Shown piece after piece: positions 19,240 through 27,539 of a DNA stretch of 64,000 bases (position 1 is its first letter; each line of letters starts with the position of its first letter). This DNA is from Filimonas effusa. Its GTDB lineage: Bacteria; Bacteroidota; Bacteroidia; Chitinophagales; Chitinophagaceae. The notes under the pieces were generated by a model. The model saw only the letters and a list, made by a program, of their open reading frames with translations. It was not told the origin of the DNA and did not search any database. The DNA lies in the NCBI RefSeq assembly GCF_004118675.1, contig NZ_SDHZ01000003.1:248001-312000 (forward strand). The letters are read 5' to 3'. The translations under genes were made by a program, and so were the position numbers.

Positions 19240-20454
19240 ATGCCAGTAGGAAAGTCTATTGTGAGTACTTCTTTCAGTTACGAGACCTTTGAAGAGAAAT
19301 TGGATATTAAACGGCAAGGCGCCAAGCTAACCATTGGCATACCTAAGGAAAACGCGCTGCACGAAAAACGTATTTCCCTGATACCGGAAGCGGTGGAAGT
19401 ATTGGTGAACAACGGTCACGAAGTTATCATTGAACATAAAGCCGGTGAAGGCAGTAAATACAGCGATGGCGACTACAGTGAAGCCGGCGCCCGCATTGCC
19501 TACAGCAAAGAAGATGTATACAAAGCGCCGATGATCCTGAAAACGGCCCCCCTCACCGAAGACGACCTTCCTTTCCTGCAATTGAACCAAACGGTTATCT
19601 CCCCCATCCACCTGTCGATGCTCAAAAAACCATTGATAGAAAAGTTGATGGAGAAACGTATCACCGCCCTGGGTTTCGAACACCTGAAAGACGACAGCGG
19701 TACCTTCCCCATTGTACGCAGCATGAGCGAAATTGCCGGCAGCGCCGTCATGCTCATTGCCGGACAATACCTGGGCAGCCCCGATAATGGTAAAGGTGTA
19801 TTGCTCGGCGGTATCAGCGGTATTCCTCCTACCAAAGTTATTATTATAGGAGCCGGCGTGGTAGGTGAGTTTGCCACCCGTACAGCCCTGGCCATGGGCG
19901 CATCCGTTAAAGTATTCGACAACAACGTCTATCGCCTGAAACGCCTTCAGAACAATCTTGGCGTGCGCGTATGGACCAGCGTTATAGAGCCAAAGATCCT
20001 GGCCAAACAACTGAAAACCTGCGAAGTTGCCGTAGGCGCCCTCAGCAGCGACAACGGCCGTTGCCCCATAGTGGTTTCCGAAGATATGGTCCGCGCCATG
20101 CGCGCCGGCAGCGTTATCATCGACGTAAGCGTCGACAGAGGCGGCTGCTTCGAAACCAGCGAAATAACCACCCACGAAAAGCCTGTTTTCATTAAACACG
20201 ACGTCATACACTATTGCGTACCCAATATCCCCAGCGGATTTGCACGCACCGCCAGCCACGCCATCAGCAACGTGCTCATGCCGCTGCTCCTCCTGGCCAG
20301 CGACCAGGGCGGCTTCGACGATATGGTATGGCATAACTTCAACCTCCGCCACGGCATCTACCTCTACAAAGGCGCCCTCACCAACTTCTACATCAGTCAG
20401 CGCTTCAACCTCAAGTACACAGATCTGAATCTGTTGATCGCAAGCAGGAGATAG
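19240..20454 (+). CDS. ald: Alanine dehydrogenase
   Basis: A 404-residue NAD-dependent enzyme interconverting L-alanine and pyruvate plus ammonium. The catalytic domain begins LTIGIPKENALHEKRISLIPEAV, a family hallmark with the substrate-binding Arg. The NAD-binding domain has the glycine-rich VIIIGAGVVGEFA at about residues 203-215 followed by the strand-end acidic VFDNN. The first 27 residues extend beyond the usual start, as in Bacteroidota homologues. An AlaDH/PNT transhydrogenase relative is less likely given the length. Confidence 0.9.
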   Translation: MPVGKSIVSTSFSYETFEEKLDIKRQGAKLTIGIPKENALHEKRISLIPEAVEVLVNNGHEVIIEHKAGEGSKYSDGDYSEAGARIAYSKEDVYKAPMILKTAPLTEDDLPFLQLNQTVISPIHLSMLKKPLIEKLMEKRITALGFEHLKDDSGTFPIVRSMSEIAGSAVMLIAGQYLGSPDNGKGVLLGGISGIPPTKVIIIGAGVVGEFATRTALAMGASVKVFDNNVYRLKRLQNNLGVRVWTSVIEPKILAKQLKTCEVAVGALSSDNGRCPIVVSEDMVRAMRAGSVIIDVSVDRGGCFETSEITTHEKPVFIKHDVIHYCVPNIPSGFARTASHAISNVLMPLLLLASDQGGFDDMVWHNFNLRHGIYLYKGALTNFYISQRFNLKYTDLNLLIASRR

Positions 20455-20525
20455 CGATAAAGGCAGAATGGTAAATTACAATAACAGGCTTAGGTTATAT
20501 CTATTTTGCTAAAATAAATGCAGCT

Positions 20526-20631
20526 TTTGCTAAAAAAAGAGTCGGTTTGGGAAAGTATGCGACAAAGCTTCTTTAAAGCATCCTTAAAGCTTCTCAAAAG
20601 CATCTTTAAAAATGCTCGCTTTTTTAGCAAA
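20526..20631. repeat. 11-nt tandem array bounded by a 12-bp inverted repeat
   Basis: Between the convergent ald and dnaX genes, five 11-nt units run from 20564 to 20618: aaagcttcttt, aaagcatcctt, aaagcttctca, aaagcatcttt and a degenerate aaaaatgctcg. The array is bounded by the perfect inverted repeat TTTGCTAAAAAA (20526-20537) and TTTTTTAGCAAA (20620-20631). The outer repeat could also let the region fold as a terminator for the two convergent genes. Confidence 0.75.
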
Positions 20632-20642
20632 CTTTAGCATTC

Positions 20643-22793
20643 TTAATATGTATCCAAATCCAGCTTCAGCCGCTCTTTCAGCTCTTTTACCCAGGGATAT
20701 TGGGAAACAATCCTTTCAAACCGCTGACGGCTGTTGAGAGATACGTTTGCCGGCTGCTCTTCCACCTCCCCTTCTTCCACTACAACATGGAAGGCGATAG
20801 AACGGTTATTGAATGCCCTTTGAATGGCATCGATAAGCATAATACGCTCCTGGTCAATAAAGTTCTGCTGGATAAGGGCGTTTACAACTACGCTGAAATG
20901 CACATCCGATTCCTGTACCATTTTACAGATCCGGAAAGTATTGGCGGCAGAGTGTTTTTGCTGTTTTTCAAGTTTATCGGCATATTCATCCCAAAGCACG
21001 CGAAGCTTGTCCATGTTTAAAGGCTCAGCCTCCTGCACTTCTTCTACCTGGTATTGATCGCCGTATTTATCTCTTAAAGCTTCGAGTAAAGATCGTTTGC
21101 TGCGCGGTGCATTACCTGCCGGCGCTGCCATTCCCGGGCCAGCGCCATAAGGCATTACCGGCTGGGCAGTCTGCAATGGCATTCCACCAGACATCATCGT
21201 GCCCTCACTGCCATAATAAGGTTGCCCTGATTCATTGACACTGTTTCCCGCCACATCATTGTTGATATAAAGCCTTGCTCCAGAACCGGCCGAACCAACA
21301 GCCCCGCCGGGTTGTCCGCCCATCGCAGCCTGATGACTACCCTGGAATCCATTACCGGATGCAACTCCCTGCTGCCCCCCATAACCACCCGGCGCCATTC
21401 CGCTACCTGCATTACCGGCGTAACTATTGCCACCTCCTGTGTTACCGGAATAGCCATTGCCACCTCCCGCATTACCGCCGGATGCCATTCCGCCCCCCGG
21501 ATAAGCATTGCCTCCAATTGGCGCACCGCCACCGGAAGACATGTTCCCGCCAGCCATACTGCCACCGGCTGCATTGCCGCCAGGCGCGCCAGCTCCAGGC
21601 TTCTGCTGCAACGCAGCTATGCCTTTCATTTTAAGCGCTACCGGCCCGTCAATTCGCTTTTTTTTTACAACAGCGCCATTCTCTACCGATAACTCCAGCG
21701 CCTGTTGCAGGAAATTGAGTTTGATCAAACAAAGCTCTACATGCAGGCGCTTGTTACGCGCCATCTTATAATTGATCTCAGCTTCGTTCAGAATATTTAA
21801 AGCGCTTACCAGGTAAGCGGCATTCGCCTGTGCAGCAACACTGGTGTATTTAGACTGCATCCCTTCTACCACATCGAGCAGCGAAGCGGCACGCGCATCC
21901 TTACATACCAGCAGGTTACGGATGAATTCAGCAAAACCATTTAATACCAGGTCGCCTTCAAAACCTTTGCGGTTGATTTCATCATATAACAGCATCGCGC
22001 CGGCCAGGTCCTGTCGCATCAGGAAATCCAGCAAACGGAAGAAATAATCGTGATCCAGGATGTTTAAATGCTCCAGCGTATTATGATAGGTAACAGAGCC
22101 ATTGGTAAAGCTCACGATCTTATCCAGGATGCTCAGCGCATCGCGCATACATCCTTCACTTTTCTGGGCAATAACCTGTAAAGCACCTTTTTCGGCCTTG
22201 ATCTCCTCCTTCGTAACAATAGACTGCAGATGTTCTACCGTATCATTCCCCGTGATGCGCTTGAAGTCGAAGATCTGGCATCGCGAAAGAATGGTGGGTA
22301 ATATCTTATGCTTCTCAGTAGTGGCCAGGATGAATATGGCATAGGATGGCGGCTCTTCCAGCGTTTTCAGGAACGCATTGAAGGCGCTGGCGCTTAACAT
22401 GTGCACCTCATCCACAATATATACCTTGTACTTACCGGCCTGGGGCGCAAAACGCACCTGCTCAACCAGCGAACGGATATCGTCCACCGAGTTGTTACTG
22501 GCGGCATCGAGCTCGTGAATGTTCAGCGAAGTACCTTCATTGAAAGTACGGCAGGAGTTACAGGTGTCACAAGCCTCTCCATCGGGCTGCAGGTTCTCAC
22601 AGTTGATGGTTTTGGCCAGAATACGCGCACAGGTGGTCTTACCTACCCCACGCGGACCACAAAACAAAAAAGCATGCGCCAGCTGGTTATGCTTGATCGC
22701 ATTCTTGAGTGTAGTAGTAATATGAGACTGCCCCACCACCGTATCAAACGTCTGAGGGCGGTATTTCCTCGCCGAAACAATAAACTTATCCAT
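20643..22793 (-). CDS. dnaX: DNA polymerase III subunit gamma/tau
   Basis: A 716-residue clamp-loader ATPase. ATG at 22793 (MDKFIVSARKYRPQTF) fits the family start. Walker A is CGPRGVGKTTCARIL, a four-Cys zinc site follows (CENLQPDGEACDTCNSC), then Walker B YIVDEVHMLS and the SRC sensor LSRCQIFDFKRI. Domain III extends to about residue 370. Residues about 400-545 are a low-complexity Gly/Asn/Ala/Ser linker rich in GGN units, leading to a C-terminal tau-like region. No programmed frameshift signal was looked for in detail. The downstream delta' gene at the right edge is its clamp-loader partner. Confidence 0.93.
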   Translation of the reverse strand: MDKFIVSARKYRPQTFDTVVGQSHITTTLKNAIKHNQLAHAFLFCGPRGVGKTTCARILAKTINCENLQPDGEACDTCNSCRTFNEGTSLNIHELDAASNNSVDDIRSLVEQVRFAPQAGKYKVYIVDEVHMLSASAFNAFLKTLEEPPSYAIFILATTEKHKILPTILSRCQIFDFKRITGNDTVEHLQSIVTKEEIKAEKGALQVIAQKSEGCMRDALSILDKIVSFTNGSVTYHNTLEHLNILDHDYFFRLLDFLMRQDLAGAMLLYDEINRKGFEGDLVLNGFAEFIRNLLVCKDARAASLLDVVEGMQSKYTSVAAQANAAYLVSALNILNEAEINYKMARNKRLHVELCLIKLNFLQQALELSVENGAVVKKKRIDGPVALKMKGIAALQQKPGAGAPGGNAAGGSMAGGNMSSGGGAPIGGNAYPGGGMASGGNAGGGNGYSGNTGGGNSYAGNAGSGMAPGGYGGQQGVASGNGFQGSHQAAMGGQPGGAVGSAGSGARLYINNDVAGNSVNESGQPYYGSEGTMMSGGMPLQTAQPVMPYGAGPGMAAPAGNAPRSKRSLLEALRDKYGDQYQVEEVQEAEPLNMDKLRVLWDEYADKLEKQQKHSAANTFRICKMVQESDVHFSVVVNALIQQNFIDQERIMLIDAIQRAFNNRSIAFHVVVEEGEVEEQPANVSLNSRQRFERIVSQYPWVKELKERLKLDLDTY

Positions 22794-22949
22794 ACAGGCT
22801 GCAAGATACAAATACTACCGGGTAGCCCGAAATATGCCCCCGGAACTTGCTCTCAAATTATACACAAACCCGCCTTGCCGGACAGCTGCCAGTCCCCCTC
22901 TTTCCATCCTTCACCACCGGAGGTTCAAAAATAATATTACCTTGGTGGC

Positions 22950-24029
22950 ATGTTCAAGGAATCATTCAGTGTGTTTGGAAAAAAACCGGCGGCTACCCAT
23001 ACAGGTATCCTCCAATCAAAACATTATAAAAAAGGAGCTTTCGAAAACCTGCACCCTACCCCACAACTGGCCGAAGGCGTAGGTTATGGTAAAGTTTTAC
23101 GCCATATGCTGCGCAAGCAGAAAACAAGCATTCCGCCCGTACCCATGCCCGTGGTAAAACGGCATATCGATGAACGCCAGTCGGCATTCACCCTTACCTG
23201 GTTCGGACATTCCTCCTACCTCCTCCAGGTGAACAACCTGAACATACTGGTCGACCCGGTATTCGGGAAACGCGCCTCCTTTTCCAATGAAATAGGACCC
23301 GCCGCCTTCGCAGGAACCAGGGCCTATTCGGTTCACGACCTCCCGCCCCTCGACATCGTGATCATTACGCACGACCACTACGATCACCTCGAATATGAAA
23401 CCGTTCAGCAACTGAAACATAAAGCAGAACACTGGTACACCTCCCTGGGCGTAGGCTCACACCTCGAGTTCTGGGGCATCTCCCCAAAAAGAACTACGGA
23501 ACTCGACTGGTGGCAGCAGGTAAGTCTCGCCCCCGAAATAACATTAACGGCTACTCCTGCCCGCCATTTCTCGGGACGCGGATTGGTACGCAATAAAACT
23601 TTGTGGTCGTCTTTCGTGCTTAAAACACCCGCTTATAACATTTATATCGGGGGCGACTCCGGCTACGATACGCACTTTAAAGAAATAGGCGAACGCTTTG
23701 GCCCGTTTGACATCGCCATCCTCGAATGCGGCCAATACGATCCTTTCTGGCCCTATATCCATATGCAGCCCGAAGAAACCGTACAGGCCGCCAAAGACCT
23801 TAATGCCGCTGTACTATTGCCCGTACATTGGGGTAAATTCTCTCTCAGCGCCCACGCATGGGACGACCCTGTTAAACGCGTAACCAAAGCAGCCACCGCT
23901 CTACAGCAGCCCATAGCTGTTCCTATGATAGGACAACAGTTTACCCTCCAGGGGCCGCTGCCGGTTCAGCCATGGTGGCTTACTATGACTGGCGGTACTC
24001 CATCACAGGATGACGCTCAAAAGGAATAG
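22950..24029 (+). CDS. MBL-fold metal-dependent hydrolase (NAPE-PLD/UlaG-like)
   Basis: A 359-residue metallo-beta-lactamase-fold protein. The strand LTWFGHSSYLLQV is followed by the dinuclear metal motif HxHxDH in THDHYDHLEY (about residues 138-147). Further ligands fit ARHFSGRG, GGDSGYD and PVHWGKFSL. WFGHSS and LVDPVFG near residue 85 resemble NAPE-phospholipase D/UlaG-type hydrolases; the substrate is not known. No signal peptide is visible. Its last 47 nt overlap the 3' end of the convergent GNAT-like gene. Confidence 0.85.
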   Translation: MFKESFSVFGKKPAATHTGILQSKHYKKGAFENLHPTPQLAEGVGYGKVLRHMLRKQKTSIPPVPMPVVKRHIDERQSAFTLTWFGHSSYLLQVNNLNILVDPVFGKRASFSNEIGPAAFAGTRAYSVHDLPPLDIVIITHDHYDHLEYETVQQLKHKAEHWYTSLGVGSHLEFWGISPKRTTELDWWQQVSLAPEITLTATPARHFSGRGLVRNKTLWSSFVLKTPAYNIYIGGDSGYDTHFKEIGERFGPFDIAILECGQYDPFWPYIHMQPEETVQAAKDLNAAVLLPVHWGKFSLSAHAWDDPVKRVTKAATALQQPIAVPMIGQQFTLQGPLPVQPWWLTMTGGTPSQDDAQKE

Positions 24030-25161
24030 CCTTATTAAGCATATAACGGTAGGTAACCATCCGGCGGCTTTGTGTTCCGCCAAGATGTTTGTAGATATTG
24101 ATCATCTTGGGATTCCAGTCGCCGGACCAGCCCATTTCATAACGGTCGTACCAGCCCTTGCCCTGGATAAGCAACGCGCCTTCCTGGATCATGAATGTAT
24201 CTATCCCAAGCGCCTGGTACTTGGGAACCACCCCAAAAGCCACACCAGTAAAAATGCGGCAGGCCCCGGTCTTCTTCATCCATAACAGGCGTAACTTCTG
24301 AATCAGCCCCAGCTTGCCGTTAAAATGACGGAAATATTCATTTAAGTCCGGGATATTGATCCACATGGCAATAGGCTCTTCTTTATAATATGCAAACCAG
24401 ATAAGACGCTCATCCATTACAGGCTTCATCTTGTTAAAGAGCTTGATCACTTGCTCTGTGGTGATCTCTTTTGCCTCGCCATGCTGTGCCCACGCGGCAT
24501 TATAAACAGTCGCAAATTCAGCTGCATGTTTCTCCATCTGGCGGATATCGATATGACGGGCAGCATAACCAGGCTTTGTCTTAAACTTGGCATGACGCTC
24601 GGCAAAACGCGGTGGCAACGGATCATTCACCATCATCGCGTAATAATACTGGTTGTAGAAATTCTGAAAGCCATACCCCTCGAACAAAGCCTCGTAATAA
24701 GGCGGGTTATACGACATGCCATAAATGGGCGCCTTTTCAAACCCTTCCACCATGAGTCCCCACCACTTATCGCGGTCGCCAAAGTTGATGGGGCCGTCCA
24801 TAGCTTCCATCCCTTTGCTGCGCAGCCATTCGGCTGCCGCATCAAAAAGAAGATTGGCTGCTTCCTGATTATTGATGCAGTCAAAAAAACCGGCACCTCC
24901 CGTTGGAAAAGAGGTGCCGTTATTTACATATTTTGAATTGGTAAATGCTGCAATGCGCCCTATCAGTTCGCCGCTATCCGATTTTAATACCCACCTTTTC
25001 GATTCACCATACTTATGCTGCCTGTTGGTTAAGGGATCAAATACCTCGTTTACTTCTTTGTCCAGGGGACGAACATAGTTCTTGTTCCCCTTGTTCATCA
25101 ATACGTTTACCTCTAAAAAATCTTTTGCTGTAGCCGCATTGTTAACTTCTGTCAGGCGCAT
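23983..25161 (-). CDS. GNAT-superfamily-like acetyltransferase of a Bacteroidota-specific type
   Basis: A 392-residue cytoplasmic protein starting at ATG 25161 (MRLTEVNNAATAKDFLEV); the upstream in-frame TTG is less likely. Features include GELIGRIAAFTN near residue 70 and, at the C-terminus, VVPKYQALGIDTFMIQEGA followed by YDRYEMGWSGDWNPKMINIYKHLG, which reads like a GNAT acetyl-CoA loop and helix. The substrate is unknown. It sits 33 nt after the L,D-transpeptidase gene on the same strand, probably at the end of the dnaB operon. Confidence 0.72.
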   Translation of the reverse strand: MRLTEVNNAATAKDFLEVNVLMNKGNKNYVRPLDKEVNEVFDPLTNRQHKYGESKRWVLKSDSGELIGRIAAFTNSKYVNNGTSFPTGGAGFFDCINNQEAANLLFDAAAEWLRSKGMEAMDGPINFGDRDKWWGLMVEGFEKAPIYGMSYNPPYYEALFEGYGFQNFYNQYYYAMMVNDPLPPRFAERHAKFKTKPGYAARHIDIRQMEKHAAEFATVYNAAWAQHGEAKEITTEQVIKLFNKMKPVMDERLIWFAYYKEEPIAMWINIPDLNEYFRHFNGKLGLIQKLRLLWMKKTGACRIFTGVAFGVVPKYQALGIDTFMIQEGALLIQGKGWYDRYEMGWSGDWNPKMINIYKHLGGTQSRRMVTYRYMLNKAIPFERHPVMEYRQS

Positions 25162-25194
25162 TTCCAATGATTCTGTTTGGGCGAATATATGGAT

Positions 25195-26802
25195 TTAACG
25201 CACAAACAACTTATCAGCCATTTTTTTATCGTGTCCGTAAATATCTTTCCTGAAATTGATCCTGCCATCGCCGTCTACCCACGAAGTAAAATAACAGATG
25301 AATACCGATACCGGGTTCTTCACCGTTACCCATTTTTCCTTGGTGCCATGCATAGCACTGTCAATCTTCGTTTCCGTCCATTCCGGCTGATCCTGCAGCA
25401 GGTATTGCGCCATTTTAGCCGGTTCGGCTATACGTATACAACCATGGCTAAAGCTGCGGTTGGCGCGGTTAAACAGCTCCCTGTTAGGCGTATCGTGCAG
25501 GTAAATATTATAGTTGTTGGGGAAAAGGAACTTCACCAGCCCCAATGAATTCTGAGGCCCCGGCTTTTGCCTTACCACCGGCAGGCCGCCTTCGGTACCA
25601 GTGATCTCCATGTTCTGACGGGCCAGGTAATTGCTGTTACGGTTCATCCCCGGCACAATCTCTTTACGCACGATACTCGAAGGCACATTCCAGTAAGGCG
25701 CAAATACCACATACTTCAGGCGGCCATTGAAAATAACGGTGCTGTTGCCTTCGGTGCCAACAATCACATTCATCTCAAAAGCCTGGTTGCCTTTCTCGTA
25801 AACATGCAATTTATACTCAGGAATATTTACAAGTATATAAGAAGAATCTTTGCCGCTGGGCAGCCATCGTACCCGCTCCATATTTATCAGGATCTGTTTG
25901 ATACGCTGGTCAATAGGAACGTTTAATTCATTGATGACACCCTGCGATAATTTGCCGTCTACCGTTAATCCCATACGCTGCTGGAAAACCTTTAAAGCAT
26001 CGGATAAAGAAGCATCAAACGCAGCGCCATTGCTGTCTGCAGCCGCCATATCGCCCAGTGCCTGTAAACGTTGCTTTACCACCACCAGTACGGTATCCGT
26101 ATCGCCTTGTTTAAGCGTCTTCTTTATACGTGGAATAGAATCCCAGCGTGTGTCTTTCTGTATCTTATCATACTTCGCAAGAAACGATTGCAGCTCATTG
26201 TACTGCGGATTCAGCGGGGCATAGTCCGTTCCCTTTTTGCCCTTGGTTTTAATAACGGAATCAAGTACCGCAGTAAGATCTATTTTCTTACGCGGAATGA
26301 ACCAGCCCAGTTCCGATACATCAAGCTCACTGCCTTCATATACTTTAGAAGCATATTTAAAGAACTGACCGGTAAGATACAGCTCAGTCTTAAGCAGCTT
26401 CGCACGATCCTGCATATGCGACGAATCTTTGGTGAAATCGGTATACAGCTTCTCAAGTTGTTTGCTGTACAGGCTGCTGTCCTTCAGCTCTTCTACGGTA
26501 CTCGATAACAGGTTGAGGAAGTTACCCGCCTGCTCGGCAATACCGGAGCTGTCGAACCACGCATACTCATAGTTGCGATGTTTGTAGAAATCGGAATACG
26601 ATCCCGCATAGGGCTTGAACACCGTATCGCTTTTCAGGAACGCATCGATCTGCGTACTGTCGAGGAACAGGTTGTTGAACGAAGTTTGCCTGGTGATGGT
26701 AGTATCTCTTACAATCGGCTTTTTTTCTTTCTTCTGGTTGCCGCAAGCCCACCATCCGGCCATTGCCAGGCCTGTTAAGACATAGTAGAAGCATTTCTTC
26801 AT
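25195..26802 (-). CDS. L,D-transpeptidase lipoprotein (YcbB-like)
   Basis: A 535-residue envelope protein. The N-terminus MKKCFYYVLTGLAMAGWWAC carries a lipobox with the acylated Cys at residue 20. A peptidoglycan-binding-like region lies about residues 215-300 (DALKVFQQRMGLTVDGKLSQ), followed by the YkuD catalytic domain with YILVNIPEYKLHVYEKG and the active-site motif SHGCIRIAEP near residue 460. Such enzymes form 3-3 crosslinks or attach proteins to peptidoglycan. The length and domain order match YcbB/LdtD-type enzymes. It lies 28 nt after rsmE in the same direction. Confidence 0.9.
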   Translation of the reverse strand: MKKCFYYVLTGLAMAGWWACGNQKKEKKPIVRDTTITRQTSFNNLFLDSTQIDAFLKSDTVFKPYAGSYSDFYKHRNYEYAWFDSSGIAEQAGNFLNLLSSTVEELKDSSLYSKQLEKLYTDFTKDSSHMQDRAKLLKTELYLTGQFFKYASKVYEGSELDVSELGWFIPRKKIDLTAVLDSVIKTKGKKGTDYAPLNPQYNELQSFLAKYDKIQKDTRWDSIPRIKKTLKQGDTDTVLVVVKQRLQALGDMAAADSNGAAFDASLSDALKVFQQRMGLTVDGKLSQGVINELNVPIDQRIKQILINMERVRWLPSGKDSSYILVNIPEYKLHVYEKGNQAFEMNVIVGTEGNSTVIFNGRLKYVVFAPYWNVPSSIVRKEIVPGMNRNSNYLARQNMEITGTEGGLPVVRQKPGPQNSLGLVKFLFPNNYNIYLHDTPNRELFNRANRSFSHGCIRIAEPAKMAQYLLQDQPEWTETKIDSAMHGTKEKWVTVKNPVSVFICYFTSWVDGDGRINFRKDIYGHDKKMADKLFVR

Positions 26803-26830
26803 GGTTATCCCGGTTTTTTAACGGTTAAGA

Positions 26831-27529
26831 TCATTGATTTACCAGCAGTGCCGCCGCTACAACACCTGCCGTCTCTGTTCTCAGCCGGGTTACCCCGAGT
26901 GATACAGGTTCAAAGCCGTGCTGAAGGGCTTCTGTAATTTCAGAAGATGTAAAATCTCCTTCTGGTCCAATCAAGATAAGCACATCCTGTGCCATTTTTA
27001 ACTGGGAAATATTGCTTTTTTGAAACGTTTCGCAGTGAGCTATAAGCTTTTGGGAGTAAGAGAACCGGCCAATAGCCTCCGGATAGGCAATAGGCTCATG
27101 TAATATGGGCAGCCACAGCTGCTGGCTTTGTAACATGGCCGATATTAATATATGTTGCAAACGATCGAAACGGAAATGCTGTCGCTCCGTGCGCTTGCAT
27201 AACAGGGGGATTATTTCGCTGACACCCATCTCAGTGGCCTTCTCCAGGAACCACTCGATACGATTGGCATTTTTTAATAATGAAATGCCAACCGCAACCT
27301 TACGCAATGGTTTTTCGGAGAAACCCGAACCGTTGATCTGTACCTGGCAGGTCTTTTTATCCGCAGCTTTTATATTGGCGGCAAACCAGTGGCCTTTACC
27401 ATCGGTAAGCATCACCGCTTCACCTTCACGCATGCGCAATACCTGCACTATATGTTTCCGGCTTTCCTCACTTAGTTCATAAACAGAGACACCCGGTATA
27501 ATATCTGGTTCAAAAAAATAGGGAGCCAT
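26831..27529 (-). CDS. rsmE: 16S rRNA (uracil-1498-N3)-methyltransferase
   Basis: A 232-residue SPOUT methyltransferase that methylates U1498 of 16S rRNA. The N-terminal PUA-like part has HIVQVLRMREGEAVMLTDG. The knot region carries LIGPEGDFTSSEI and VSLGVTRLRTETAGVVAA, the SAM-binding signatures of RsmE. The length is standard. It starts 10 nt after dnaB and precedes the L,D-transpeptidase, forming one leftward transcription unit. Confidence 0.94.
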   Translation of the reverse strand: MAPYFFEPDIIPGVSVYELSEESRKHIVQVLRMREGEAVMLTDGKGHWFAANIKAADKKTCQVQINGSGFSEKPLRKVAVGISLLKNANRIEWFLEKATEMGVSEIIPLLCKRTERQHFRFDRLQHILISAMLQSQQLWLPILHEPIAYPEAIGRFSYSQKLIAHCETFQKSNISQLKMAQDVLILIGPEGDFTSSEITEALQHGFEPVSLGVTRLRTETAGVVAAALLVNQ

Positions 27530-27539
27530 TCCTTAACAA

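Noticed and set aside
19327-20352. 341-codon frame opposite alanine dehydrogenase
   Set aside because: The plus-strand gene is unmistakable; the opposite frame is rich in Ala/Gly/Val/Phe and has no domain signature.
20526-20631. CRISPR-like interpretation of the 11-nt arrays
   Set aside because: Units are contiguous, without spacers, and far too short; no cas genes are present.
21194-21692. Long open frames on both strands inside dnaX
   Set aside because: They follow from the GGN/GGA-type repeats of the DnaX linker; none has a family motif or independent start context.
22000-22793. Possible programmed frameshift site (A-run) in dnaX giving a gamma form
   Set aside because: The A/T run at about 21658-21666 is a candidate slip site, but no stable downstream structure or early stop could be supported by eye.
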